Positions 19,530 through 31,700 of a stretch of DNA of 64,000 bases are shown here, in pieces (the stretch's first letter is position 1; every line of letters begins with the position of its first letter). The notes below the pieces were generated by a model, which was not told where the DNA came from, did not search any database, and worked only from the letters and a program-made list of their open reading frames with translations. Source of the stretch: Strigops habroptila (taxonomy: Eukaryota > Chordata > Aves > Psittaciformes > Psittacidae); the NCBI RefSeq assembly GCF_004027225.2, contig NC_044284.2, positions 40,472,420 to 40,536,419 of the forward strand, written 5' to 3'. The position numbers were made by a program, and so were the translations under genes.

Positions 19530-22500
19530 GTGAGAGGCCATGGGTACCCCAGGAGGGAGCTGTGGCGTGGGAGGCTGTGGTGGGTACAGCAGAGTGGAAA
19601 CAGACCTGCTTAATCCACACAAGTGTTGATTAATCCTTGCATACGGGAGGAAGCTGCCCATCAGGAGAGTCAGCAGATGGGTGTATGTGAGATGCTGCTT
19701 TCCCAGGGAATATAACAGCAGCCCTGCAAGATGCTCATGGCATGGCTGGGATGGGCTCCAGGCAGGATTTGCCCAAGCTGAGAGTGATTTGGTGCACAGG
19801 TTAAGATGGGATCAACTCTTATGGTGGGAGGGAGGCATGGAGGGATGCTCCTTTGTACTTTTGCATGCACAAAGACATCTCTGCGCCAAATTAGTGAGCC
19901 TGTCTGGATTGCCAGCCAGTTGAGGCTGGGATGCTGCTGAGGCTCACAAAAAGTCACCCTGACTGATCCCCTGGCATGTTCCCAGTGCTGTCACCCCACA
20001 GACTGTGGCAGTGGGATGCTACATGCATCGGGGCCAATGCTGGGGGGTGGTTCTTGCCAGCAGAGAACCAGGTTCAAGCAACAGCAGGGTCCCCTGACAC
20101 CAGTAAAGGGTCACCCCATGACAGCCAGCATGGGAAACCCACTCCACCACTTCCGGGTGCTAATTGTCACCTCCTGTTAATGAGCCCTTTTCCCTTCCTC
20201 TGTTCACTGGTGCCAACCCCTGGGGGTTTTCCAGCAGCGGAGCAAAGCCCAGCCGCTGCCTCCCAGGGGAGCTGACGTAGATGCCAGGATGGCAGCCTTG
20301 TTATGCAGCCCAGTACCCCCAGAGAGCTCCTCTCCCCTCCTTGCCACTTTCCTACGCAGAGGCACTACCATGCCAAGGGACTCACATCCTCCAGGGATGC
20401 TGCTGGTGATGGTGGTGGGATGGGAAAAAGCAGCCAGAAGGACAGCAGCTGGCTTGCACCTCTTCTGAGGCAGAGAACCACCTAGCAGCCTTCAGGGCTT
20501 GCTTTGCCTATGGGATAGGGGTGGAATTGGTGCAGGGCTCCTGGCCACCCAGCACCCTGTGCCCCAGCACCCAGGGAGCATGCATACAAGGGGAGAAGCA
20601 GCATCCTGCCCCCGCTCTACTCCTGGCCCTAACATCCTACTTTCTGGGCCCAAAAATCATGATGCAAGACAACCCAGCACACACCATGCCCCTCGGCTGC
20701 TTTGCACCCATCCACCCCTCCCTCCTCCTCCTTCTCCCTCCTTTTTCAACCAGCCCTCAATTAAACTGTCTGAAGCCAACGCCTGGTTTTAATTAGAGCA
20801 AAATACCAAAGATTAGGCTGAAATCGTTCGCTGGTTGTTTATGGGCCGTTGGTTGAGGCCGTTGGTTGTTTGAGGCCGCGGCAGGCTGGCAGCTCCTCCC
20901 GGGGCTGGGTGATGCCAGGGGGCCAGTGGGGCACATTCACAGCCTCCAGGGCTACGAGGGGACCCACCACATCCCAGCGGCTCCAGCCTCCTACAAAATG
21001 GTGCTAAAACTTACAACCATGAAAGCCCCAGATGTCAGATTTGCACCCGGACCTGTTGGCATGGGGATGGAGGATGGACAAGGCCCAGGCAACCCAGCAG
21101 GCTGGAAAAGGCTCTGGCCCTGCCCAGGTCTGTGATTAATGCCTGCCGGAGGTGCCTAATTAATCAATATTGGGTATCTCCGCTGCTTGTAGCTCATTAT
21201 CTCCATTGATGGCTTAGGGAGGGATGATGCTTTTGTCCTGGCTGGATCTATAGCTGGTCTAGAGCCCAACAGGTCCTTCACCTCTGCTGTGGTGATGGGG
21301 AGATTGGGGTGGTCCCCTCTGCCCCAAGTTGGAAGCTGGGGACAGTGTAGGTAGGGGTCAGTGTGCATGCGGTGCAGCCAGACCTGTTTCGAACCCTCTC
21401 TCCACTGCCATATTCCTCCTGCAGAGAGTTTGCTCGTTGGAAGGTGAATAATTTGGCCTTGGAGAGGAAAGACTTCTTCAGCCTGCCACTTCCACTGGCC
21501 CCTGAATTCATCCGCAACATCCGTCTGCTGGGACGCCGACCCAGTGCCCAGCAGATCACCGACAGCCTCATCAGAAAGTATGGGACACACTTCTTGCTTG
21601 CCGCCACGCTGGGAGGTGAGTGCTGGTGGGTGCTCACTCCCCACTCGCTTCTCTGGCACAAGGCAGCTTGCAAATGAGGGAGGGTGGGGAAAATAAGCAC
21701 TATAGCAGAAACATGACATGTCCTCCCCAGGTGAGGAGTCCCTGACCATTTTTGTGGACAAGCGCAAGCTGAGCCGGAGGGCAGAGCCCACCGGGGTGGC
21801 TGGGAACAGCTCGGCGGTCTCACTGGAGACCCTGCACCAGCTGGCAGCATCCTACTTCATTGACCGGGAGAGCACACTGCGCCGGCTCCACCACATCCAG
21901 ATTGCCACAGCCGCCATCAAGGTAAGCGAGGGAGAGGGCAGTACCGGGAGACAGCGGCCTGGGGCCTCAGCAGTGGCCCCTAAAGCAGCACCTCACCAGG
22001 CAGAGGGGGAGAGCAGGTAAAGTTAGCACATCCACATTATTTATGGGAAATTGGGCACGCTAATGAAGGCACATTTTTCAGCGGGCTGCAGGCAGGACTG
22101 CCACCTGTCAGCATGCCAATTAGCAGGCAATTAGTCCTCTTCTCCAAGTGTTGCCTTGCTCTGGGGTGTGGGGCACGGCAAGGCTGGCCAGGGCTTGTGT
22201 GCAGCACTTTCAGTGGGGTGGCTCATGCTCTGGGTCCCCTCCCATGCCCCTGACCACCTGTGGGTCTCCCCCTAGGTGACTGAAACACGCACGGGGCCAC
22301 TTGGCTGTAGCAACTATGACAACCTGGACTCAGTGAGCTCCGTCCTGGTGCAGAGCCCTGAGAACAAAGTGCAGCTCCAAGGTAGGGCCGGGCTGGCGAG
22401 GACGTGGTGATGGACAAGTGCCACTGTGGGATGCTTGCGGGCACACAGGGGGCCGCAGGGGAGGATGTTGGCTTGAGATTCTGCTTTTAATTTAGGAGCT

Positions 22501-24891
22501 GGGGAGGAAAGGGGATGAAAATAATCAAAGCTGGGCAGGATGAGGTTGTTGCTCGTCTGCCAAGAGGAGCCAAGATCGATGCACAGCCCAGACAAGCGGC
22601 TCCACAGCAAATTGATATGATAATCATGTAAGGGTGGGAGCCTGGGGAGCGGGAAGGCTCACTCCCTCCTTGCCCGGACAATGTTTTTGAGGGGCCCCAC
22701 AACATGTGCCCTGATGCTCTTGGGACTCCTCCTGCTCGCAGGGCTGCAGACGGTGCTCCCCTCCTACCTGCGGGAGAGGTTTGTGGCGGCCGCCCTCAGT
22801 TACATCGCCTGCAGCTCAGCCGGGGAGCTGGTGTGCCACCAGAGCGACTGCCGCTGCCAGTGCCAGCCTGCCTTCCCCCGCTGCAACTGCCCCGAGGCCG
22901 ACATCCAGGCACTGGAGAGCAGCCTAGCCCAGCTCCGGAGAGCCTGGGAGAGCCACCACAGCCAGTTTGAGGAGTCAGGTGAGGCTGAGGACACCCCACA
23001 AAGCATCTCAATTCCCTGCAATCCCTCCTTTGGGAGCAGCCCAGGCGGGGTGGTGGGGCTCCAGGGCAGGACCCAGGGTGGTCTTCTCACTGTGAAGACC
23101 TGAGTTTGGGCGGAGGGAGGTTGCCTCCAGCCCTACCTTCACCACTTGCTCTCATGGGTCTGCTGACACCATCTCGGTTCTGGCACAGAGGAGTTTCAGG
23201 CCCTGGTGAAGAGGCTCCCTGGAGACCGTTTCCTGAACAGGACGGCCATCTCCCACTTCTGGGCCATGGACCTGGACGTCCAGCACCGCTACCAGCAGCT
23301 GGGCACCAGCCTGAAACTGCTCTCCAGGAAAACCCACCGGCTCATCCGGCGGCTCTTCAACCTCAGCAAACGCTGCCACCGGCAACCTCGCTTCAAGCTG
23401 CCCAAGGAGAGGTAGGGCACCACAGCATCCCCATCCCACACTGGGGACACTGCTCAGAGCCCCGGGGAGGCTCAGACCCAGGGCCCACCTTACCTGTGGC
23501 TGGGACTGTAAGAGGTTCTGCCTTGCTGAAGGGATGCCTGTGGGCAAGCAGGCAGTAGGGGCAGCTGTGCCACACTGGGATGTGACCTCTCTCAACTGAG
23601 CCGTTGAGTCTAAGCCTGGAGGTGGAAAATGGGGCTCGATTCATGGGGGGCCACCGGCAGTGCAGAAAAATTAACACAAGGTGGGCAGGTCTTCCATCCC
23701 TAGGGAAAGTCCTTTGGTCACACCCCGAAAGATGCCATGTAAGCATCTCTCCTCCTGTGTCTCTTCTCCACCAGGTCCCTCCCTTACTGGTGGAGCCGCG
23801 CACAGTCACTCCTGTACTGCAGCGAGACGACCGTGCCTGGGACCTTCCTGGAAGAAAGCCACAGCTGCACATGTCCCTCCGAGCAGCCCTCCTGCCAGGG
23901 GTCCATACCGTGTGCCTTGGGTGAGGGGCCAGCCTGTGCCAGCTGTGCTGAGGACAACAGCACCCGCTGCGGGACCTGCAACCACGGCTACATGCTCACC
24001 CAGGGCTTCTGCCGCCCTGAAGTGGCCGACTCACTGGAGCACTACCTGGGGCTGGAGACAGACCTGCAGGACTTGGAGCTCAAGTACCTCCTGCAGAAAC
24101 GGGACAGCCGCATCGAGGTGCACTCTATCTTCATCAGCAACGATATGCGCCTGGGGAGCTGGTTTGATCCCTCCTGGAGGAAACGCATGCTCTTAACCCT
24201 GAAGAGCAACAAGTACAAGCCTGGGCTGGTTCACGTGATGTTGGCCCTCTCCCTGCAGATCTGCCTCACCAAGAACAGCACACTGGAGCCTGTTATGGCC
24301 ATCTACGTCAACCCCTTCGGGGGAAGCCACTCGGAGAGCTGGTTCATGCCCGTCAATGAAGGCAGCTTCCCAGACTGGGAAAGGACTAATGTAGATGCCT
24401 CTGCCCAGTGCCAAAACTGGACGCTCACTTTGGGCAATAAGTGGAAGACCTTTTTTGAAACGGTCCACGTCTACTTGCGGAGCCGCATCAAGTCTCTGGA
24501 TGACAGCTCCAACGAGACAATCTACTACGAACCCTTGGAGATGGCAGATCCCTCCAAGAACCTGGGGTACATGAAAATCAACAGCTTGCAAGTCTTTGGC
24601 TACAGCCTGCCCTTTGAGCCAGACGCTATTCGTGACCTGATCCTTCAGTTGGACTACCCCTACACACAGGGCTCCCAGGACTCGGCCATGCTTCAGCTGT
24701 TGGAGATCAGGGACCGGGTAAACAGATTGTCACCCCCTGGCAAAACCCGCCTTGACCTCTTTACTTGCTTGCTCCGGCACAGGCTCAAGTTGGCCAACAA
24801 TGAGGTGGCGAGGATCCAGTCCTCCTTGAGGGCCTTCAATGTCAAGCTGCCCAACGCGCTGGAGCAGGAGACGGGCAAGCTGTGCAGCTAA
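19228..24891 (+). CDS. BRINP2: BRINP2, complete coding region in seven exons
   Basis: Coding exons: 19228-19529, 21425-21615, 21731-21921, 22276-22381, 22742-22978, 23189-23411, 23775-24891. The lengths add to 2367 bases, which is 788 codons plus TAA, close to the roughly 780 residues of the mammalian protein. Domains in order: signal peptide (1 to about 37), low-complexity linker with ten serines, MACPF domain with the family signature YGTHF at 153-157, a cysteine cluster at 287-313, a basic region with KRCHRQPRF, a Cys-rich EGF-like segment at about 448-497, and a long highly conserved C-terminal region ending GKLCS. Several N-glycosylation sequons (for example N190, N478) fit passage through the secretory pathway. 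BRINP proteins are neuron-specific, are induced by BMP and retinoic acid, and slow the cell cycle when expressed. BRINP2 rather than BRINP1 or BRINP3 is supported by the overall match and by its position next to ASTN1. Confidence 0.97.
19530..21424 (+). other. BRINP2: BRINP2 intron 2
   Basis: 1.9 kb with no gene. The AT-richer stretch at about 20755-20880 (TTTTAATTAGAGC, AATCGTTCGCTGG and a repeated GGCCGTTGGTTG motif) is the only part that looks like a candidate regulatory element. The 3' end has a good polypyrimidine tract and CTCCTGCAG. Confidence 0.85.
21425..21615 (+). CDS. BRINP2: BRINP2 exon 3 (residues 101-164)
   Basis: 191 bases. Acceptor TCCTCCTGCAG, donor GGAG|GTGAGT. It completes Arg101 (AG+A) and encodes [20 protein letters not shown] and the MACPF signature KYGTHFL. 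It ends in phase 1. Confidence 0.97.
21731..21921 (+). CDS. BRINP2: BRINP2 exon 4 (residues 165-228)
   Basis: 191 bases. Acceptor TCCTCCCCAG, donor CAAG|GTAAGC. It continues the MACPF domain with [15 protein letters not shown], a sequon at N190 and [20 protein letters not shown]. It ends in phase 0. Intron 3 before it is only 115 bases. Confidence 0.97.
21922..22275 (+). other. BRINP2: BRINP2 intron 4
   Basis: 354 bases with no gene. The centre (about 22020-22140) is AT-rich with ACATTATTTATGGG, GCTAATGAAG and CCAATTAGCAGGCAATTAG, a weak candidate for an intronic enhancer. Confidence 0.9.
22276..22381 (+). CDS. BRINP2: BRINP2 exon 5 (residues 229-263)
   Basis: 106 bases. Acceptor TCTCCCCCTAG, donor CCAAG|GTAGGG. 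It encodes [20 protein letters not shown] and [15 protein letters not shown], one of the most conserved parts of the family. It ends in phase 1. Confidence 0.97.
22382..22741 (+). other. BRINP2: BRINP2 intron 5
   Basis: 360 bases with no gene. It contains CTTTTAATTTAGGAGC and AAATTGATATGATAATCATG near its centre and a pyrimidine-rich 3' end (CTCCTGCTCGCAG). Otherwise unremarkable. Confidence 0.9.
22742..22978 (+). CDS. BRINP2: BRINP2 exon 6 (residues 264-342)
   Basis: 237 bases. Donor TCAG|GTGAGG. It encodes [18 protein letters not shown] and then the cysteine cluster [19 protein letters not shown] (Cys 295-313), followed by a probable helix to QFEES. It ends in phase 1. Confidence 0.97.
23189..23411 (+). 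CDS. BRINP2: BRINP2 exon 7 (residues 343-416)
   Basis: 223 bases. Acceptor TCTGGCACAG, donor GAGAG|GTAGGG. It encodes [19 protein letters not shown] and the basic [20 protein letters not shown] segment. It ends in phase 2. The short intron 6 before it (22979-23188) holds nothing notable. Confidence 0.97.
23412..23774 (+). other. BRINP2: BRINP2 intron 7
   Basis: 363 bases with no gene or repeat seen. It ends with the pyrimidine-rich acceptor TGTCTCTTCTCCACCAG. Confidence 0.92.
23775..24891 (+). CDS. BRINP2: BRINP2 exon 8, terminal coding exon (residues 417-788)
   Basis: A single 1117-base exon encodes nearly half of the protein, ending in TAA at 24889-24891. It includes the Cys-rich EGF-like segment ([10 protein letters not shown] to GFCRPE, about 448-497), then the strongly conserved [38 protein letters not shown] and [17 protein letters not shown] blocks. 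A large last coding exon is characteristic of BRINP genes. No frameshift or stop interrupts it. Confidence 0.98.
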
Positions 24892-25785
24892 CAGCCGGGG
24901 CTGCTCCAATCTCAGAGTGAGGGGACTGGGAGAAAGGACTCCCGGGAGGAGGAAGGGAATAACCACCCTAAAAAATTAAATCAAGGCCTTACCTTAGTGC
25001 CAACCGCGTGCTTCCATGGTACACCCAGCGACTGGCCAAAGAGACACAGGGCTTGAGCGGATGGAGGACACCAGCAGGACTGTGGAGGAGGGATGGCTCA
25101 CAGAATGCAGACTGGCTCCGAGCATGGGGACAATGCCAGTGCAGCCACCCAGCTGGTGGCTGAGGGAGCGTGCCAATGGCCAGGAGGGATGTGTCTTGGC
25201 CAGAGGCAGCTGCTGGTCCAGCTGGAGCAGATGCCCAACCTGCCATGAGGATCCTCCAGCAGTGACTCCTTGGTGCCCCAACTTTTGTAGTCTTTTTAAG
25301 AGAGGTTTATATGGCACCTTCGCTTTCACATCCCCCGTGGTCCTTCCTGCAGCCATGCCCTTGCACATGGCACAGGAGGACACCGCACTGCAGGCCCCCA
25401 AGACATGGCAGATGTCCACCAGGGCCTCTTGTGCCTCCTGCAGTATGGAGGCATTGTCACCCCTCGCATGGGAAGGACCTGGTACCTGCCCTGGGGACAC
25501 TGTCATCACTGACACTGGCGGAGACCTCTGGGCCACAATTCCTTACCTGAAAGAGAAACCTAAAACGAAAGAAAGAAAAAAGTTTTATTTATGTATTTAT
25601 TTATTTGTTTTGTTTGGGAGGGATTTTTTTAAGCCTGTTTATCTGGGGAGTGTCATTTCTTGTCAGTGGCTCCAGCCAAGAGACGTATTAGTAAAATGTA
25701 TCTGTTTAATATATTTTTTAAATAATGCCTTTTTCGAGCAAAAGAGCAACCAAAACCAACGGCGATTAAAGAAAAAAAACCCCAA
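24892..25785 (+). other. BRINP2: BRINP2 3' UTR (predicted extent)
   Basis: About 0.9 kb from the stop codon to a cleavage site inferred just after the ATTAAA at 25765. The distal half turns AT-rich and contains three ATTTA pentamers at 25587-25603, an AU-rich-element pattern, followed by TTTAATATATTTTTTAAATAA. A longer form using AATAAA at 26301-26306 cannot be excluded. Confidence 0.6.
25765..25770 (+). terminator. BRINP2: ATTAAA polyadenylation signal
   Basis: This variant hexamer is followed by an A-rich stretch and then a U/GU-rich downstream region (CTTTTCCCTTGCTGTGTAC, about 25814-25830). The nearest canonical AATAAA is at 26301. Confidence 0.5.
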
Positions 25786-28700
25786 ACAGTTACTGTCATC
25801 TCTGGCCCTGGCTTTTCCCTTGCTGTGTACATCCCTCCCTCCTTCCTGGTGCTGCTGCCACCGTACTCGGTGCCTGACCAGAATATCAAGCAGCGGCGCT
25901 GCCCGGCTGTCAGATGGAAACACTGGGTATCCAGACAAGTGGAGCTCACCGCTTCAGCAGCTGCCCCACTTTCTTGGCTGAGGACAGTGCAGAGAGAGGA
26001 AGGAGCTGATCCTCAAGCCCGCAGCATCCCCAGAGCAGGGGGTGCAGGCAGGGTACAGGGAAAAGGAGAGGGGGAGAAAAGTGCATCAGTGTGCAGATCA
26101 GAGTCTGCTTCCTAATCCTCCCTGCCTGGCAAAAAGACTTGCTTGCTTGGATGCTGCAGAAGCGGTGGTAGCCTGAACTCATCCATCCTGCTTCTGTCAC
26201 CCACCTCTTCCCCCATCTCCTCCATCCTCAGACTGGACAGATAAAGAGATAAGCAGGAGGAAAATAACACCAGGAGAGATAAAGAGATAGTCAAAAGGAA
26301 AATAAAATGGGGGTAGATAAACTATGCTTGCTATTTATATTCCCTGTCTAATCTATCAATCCATCAGGCCGGCTATTGTGGTTATAGCATCCCTCAATCT
26401 GTCACCTGGACTTCTCCATACATCTGTCTTCCTTCGCTCACATCTCCTCCCTTGTCTCCCACTCCTAAAGAGGAAAAAACCAGGCAATTAAACACACCAG
26501 GAGGAAACGAGAAGTCAAACCCATCATCTCAGCTCCCCGGGCAGAGCCGGCAGACATCTGCCCAGGGATGAGGAAGGTATAGGCGGGAAGACCGGTAGTG
26601 CTGCATGCTCCTGAGCAGGCAGGGCTGCCAGGAGGCTTCCCAGCTAGAGAGATCATTTTGGCTTTTGCTATGCATCTTTCCGGGCCATCACATGACTTCT
26701 TTTCCGTATCATCACGTAGGCCATGCATCGGGCTAACATGCCTCTGCTCCATCCTCTGTCTCCTCCAGCCAAAGCATTTCTTACCATGCTTTTCAGCATC
26801 CTTAACCAGCCACACATCCTAAAGCCACCTGGACATGAATGCAAGAGCCACTGGGATGTCTGGCAGCATCTCAAGCAGCCACTGACCAAGACATGGTGGA
26901 GCAGCTTCCATCCCGTGGAGGACTGACCGCGGGCTTCTGTGCCGTGGCGCTGACTCCAGAGGCAGGAGGTGATGCCCTGAGAGCGTGCAGGGACAGAGGC
27001 AAGTGAACGCTGTTTACTTTCAATTTAATGCAAAAAAAAAGGCAGGGGCAGGCAGGCAGCTGGTGGGGTGTGCCACCAACCCTTTGCATGCTCAGCAGTT
27101 GTCCCTCAGGGTTGGGAGGTAGAGCAGTGCTGCAGCCTCCCCTTCCCAGAGTCCCCCAGGAAGATTTCATCATCTATTGCCCAAAAGCACTGGGTTTGGC
27201 ACTTGGTTTAGATTCCCATCAGGAATGAGGCCGTGTGTGGCATTCCCAGCCCAGCATCCGGCACAGCACCTTCTCAACAAAGCACCCATTGGGTAATGCA
27301 GGGGCCTGCAGATGAAGAGAGACAGCAATGCCAAACACAATCCTGGCCACTGGCCCCCATGCTGTGGGGCTGGACCACCTCTTTGAGCGGAGGAAAGGAT
27401 GGGGATGGCTCCCTGAATTTTGCTGATAAATTGCTCTATTCTGGTAGAAGCACTTCCACTTTTTTTCAGGGCAAGTGTGTGAGTCAAAGGAAGAGCAGCA
27501 GCAGTGTGCCCCCCACCCCCCTGCAAGGGGACTGCCAGGCTGCATGTTAATCCCCGGTGGAAGCAGCCAGGTCTTCCCATCCCTGTTCAGCAATTAAGGC
27601 ACTCGATGGAGGTGATTAAGAAGACGAGGTTAATAACTAGAGGTCAGCATTTGATTACCTTGCAGCGCATTCCCCTGCGAAGAACAGTGCCTACACCAGC
27701 AGGGCTGGCTGGAGAGTCGCTGCCGCATGGCACTAACAGGATCTGGCCTCTGGATGCAAAAAGCCAGCGTGCCACCTTGAACCAGGAATTCAGTGTCACA
27801 CCCATTCGGTTTTAAAAGCTGGTATGTTTGTGGTTATCCTTACCTGGAATCTGGTTTGCAAGCCCCTGCATTTACACAATATTCTCTGCAGCACGAATGC
27901 CAAAAAGCTGCTTCTTAAATAACAAGCTGAGCTACTCACTCGCTTGATTGCAGACACTCCAGTTCCCTCCAGACACGTTTGTTTAGCAGCTCTGCCAGGG
28001 AAAAGGAGGCTGGGGAAAGGCCTCGCTGTTTCACTCCCAGCCCTGCCAGCAGGACTAGATTGTGCACAGTGCTCTCCCCCAGCATCCCTGCTCGCGGCTT
28101 CCAGGTGTAGGTTGGTCCCATCTCCATCTCCCAGCCCCAAGACAGCTGATGATGGGCTGTGATTGGCCACACCTGAACCAAAAACCTCATAGCTCCACTA
28201 TCCAACCTACACTGGTTTTACCCCCCAGTGTTTGTACCCCTTTTCCACAGCACCCACTGATCCTCCAGCCCTGATTGTCATGAGGGGCTGCCTTTGGCCT
28301 CATGGCCAAGAGCATCTCTGTGTCAGGCTGTGCCACAATAGCAAGGACGGTTTTACCGTGAAGAGTCAGGATGGAGAGAGGTCATGGGGCCAAGTCTGCA
28401 TCCCTGCTCCAGCCCACCTCAGTTACCTCCCTCATAGCTCCCAGCTATAAAACATCCCCTGGGAGGAAGGGAGGGCTGGGGAGGCTCCAGGTAACACACT
28501 TTGCTGACAGATATTATTTTTCTTTACATGCAAACAGCACACTGGTGCAGATTTTGCTTGAAATTCTTCTCCACAGCCTCTGCCCTCTTGGTTCGGGCTG
28601 CGGGACGGGCAAGAAGTGGAAATCAGATGATTTGCTTGGCGGGAGGCTTCATGCCGAGCATTTTGCTCAGGGCTCCTCCAGCTTCATCAGCCGCACAGAA

Positions 28701-31700
28701 CAACCAGGCAGCTGCCAACAGAGCTGTTTTGCTGTTTGACAGCATTTCTGGGGGAGGCAGGCGACAGCAAGCTGCCTGCGGACCTCTCCGCCCCGGCATG
28801 GTGCTGCTCCAGCTTCCTCCGTATAACATGGTTTGTCCACAAGTACTAGAAATGCCCCTGGGCACACATGGGATCACCACTTACTCTCCCATCTAACCAA
28901 GCAGAGCGTGGGATGCGATCCCTGGGAAACCAGGATCCTGAGGTCAGGTAGTGCCGTGGCATGGAGCTGCTCTGCCACACACAAGCCCAAAGAGACTTGC
29001 CATCATTCTCTTCCCACTCCAGGCTCGTGGAGGGCTGTTCGCCACCCACCGGCCTTGCTTCCCCCACTTCTCTGAAGCCCAGCAACATCTGTGTAGCCAG
29101 GAGGCATGCCGGAACCTCACCATCTCTTTTTTAGCCTCGTCTTTTCCTTTTTTCCCCTTCTCCTGACAGGCTCAGAAGTGCAGTCAAGGTGGCAAATTAG
29201 CGCCAGAGCCTTGTTAATTGGCAGGCAGGAGCCTTCTCCCGCTGTTTGGGTTGTCATCAGCTGCTTCAGCACATTTTCAGTTTCTCTCTGTTTCGGTCTA
29301 TTTTCTCCATTTGCTGACGGTGGGCTGGATCTTTTCTCTCTGCTCCAGCTCTCTGCTGTCTTTTTCAAAGCCATCAAGGGCTCTCATCCTCCCATGCCAT
29401 GCTCCCTGGTGTTCCCTCTCTGGAGAGGATTTACAGGGCCTGCAGTAAATGGCCACTTCTTAGGAAGCATGGAGAGACAATTAACAGGCTCTTAAAATGA
29501 TGAGGACCTCGATTTCTTCCTCCTTCCTCCTCTTTCTCCTCCTCCTCAGCCTCCTGCTGCAGTCTCCAAAGAAGGCAGGAAGGGCTGCAAGGAGAAGGCA
29601 GGGAGGAGGCAGGGGGAGATTGCTACCAGCCCAGACACACAGAAGAGGTCCCAGCCACTCTCCTGTGTCCCCTGCCAGGAGCTTAGTGAAGACCTGGGGC
29701 AAGTCAAGATTCAGGGCACCTCAGGAGGTCTAGTCCCAATTTTCCTATGGAAAAGCATAACCTCACCCACCCAACCCCACTGCCTGCACCAGCCCTAGAC
29801 CTCGAGTGCCCCCCAGCTGCTCCCAGCTCTCAAGGAGAACCTAAGGACCACTTTAGACAACATCAAATAATACATCTTCACAGTATCCCATTCTGCAAGC
29901 AGAGAAACTCGTGGGGGACTGCAGCCACTGATGGCAAATTGCTTTCTCCTCCCCAGGCTCACAGCTGGGAGCTGCTGCTGCCTGCAATGGTACCCTGCCC
30001 ATTAAATACGGGTGCTCTGCCCCAGGCTGCCACTGCAGCCGGTGTAAATCAGCAGTGCTGGGGCCAGGGGCATCGCTGATTCACGGCCAGCAGCCCGGCT
30101 GAAGGACTTACCTCACTGGGCTGGACCCTCCCCTCCCTGGCCCAGCTGCCACAGGACACTGCTCCCAGGGGATCTCTTGGCTCTGCTCCTGGGCTGGGGA
30201 TTGAGATGGTTGGTGAATTTTGGAAGGATCTCCCTGGAGGGTAAAGATCTGTGAAAAAACAACCAAAACAGACAAAGCTGCTCGACAGACCTTTTGCTCC
30301 TGCTGCACGTGCTGAGAGCAGAGGCTGACTGGATGGGCAGAAAGAAGGAGAGATCAGGCAGCTCCTGCTCCATATGAGGACACACAAACCCTCCCAGCTG
30401 ATCTGCCTTGAAATCAGCAGTGGGTACTACATCAGTTGCCACCTGCCAGCTTTTCCCTTGATACGATGCCTCACGACAGTTCCTTGCCTTTTCCTTGCCC
30501 CTGGCATTATTGATCCTCTCAGGGAGATGGGAGTTGAAGGAGAAAAGTGTCTGAGGGACCTATTTCTCCATCTGTAGCACATTTCATCACTGGGAAAGCC
30601 CATGCCACCAGGATTTATTTCCCTCATTGTTTTCCCAAACTAGCTTCTATGGTTGTTTCACCAAAATAACAGTAAAAAAATATGGCATATAAAGCAACCC
30701 AAATAGTGTCCAGGGATGTGAAATCCTATAAATCCCAGGAGGCTGCTGGGAGAAGAGCAATGCTCAGATCATGCCTGCTCCATCCAAGCCATCTCCTCAT
30801 CAGTCATAAATCAGGAGGCTCCCCCAAAGCCCATGAAACCCAGTTAAAAAGAGATTTCCTTCTCTCCTGAGCCTTGGTAGTGGTGTTGGGAGCAGTGCTC
30901 TCAGGAAGGCTCCTAGGGGAACAGATCACTGATTACCCAAATTAGTTTCTAATAGCTTTTATCTCCTAATTTCTACTTTGTCAAGTGCTAAAATCCATTT
31001 ATAATCAAGAGATCACATGGAAAAACCTTTACCATCCCAGCTGCCAAGAGCTCCCACCCTGTCACATTGCAGCAAAGTTAAGGGAGAAGCGAAAATGTTT
31101 CTTATTTTTTAACCTTAAGCTTAGTTCTCTAGCTAAACCATCACCTGTATTTGCTGATTAGCACAATGATGGGATAAATCCATGCATGAAGCTGTGACGT
31201 TGCACATCCTATCTTGCTCCTCCCCAGCTCTTACTGGATAGAAGCTCCCTAGGCAGCCCCATCCCTGTGTCAGCTCCTTTCTAGAAGGGATCAAAGGCTG
31301 GCAGGCAAGGCTTGTGGCATCCTTGGTTCTGCCTGTACGTAGTGCGCCCTGTCCAAATGAAGGCAGAATACTGCTCCCCATGAGATGGTCACAAGCAACA
31401 GATTCACCATAGGCTGAGGCTGGGTTGGACCATTTCCACCCCAGGGCTGGTCCCTTCCACTCTCCAATAGCTCTGCCAAAATAATGCAGCTCTTCATAAC
31501 TCCCCAGTTCAGCCTCTCAGCTTTATTTACTCCTTATCTTGGCCTTGCAGAGTTGGCCTTGGCCCTATGGCCTCACCAGCCCATGGCTCTCTGTGCTCAG
31601 GTGAGAAATCCACCCCCACCTTGCTTCAATTTGCATCAGCTGCCATCCCACATGGCAACATTGCCCGTCTCTTAATCGCCTGTTTGAACTGTTTAATAGG

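Noticed and set aside
29497-29733. Frame starting MRTSISSSFLLFLLLLSLLL, resembling a signal peptide
   Set aside because: The hydrophobic run is a product of the CTC-type pyrimidine tract; no conserved domain follows and no splice sites frame it.
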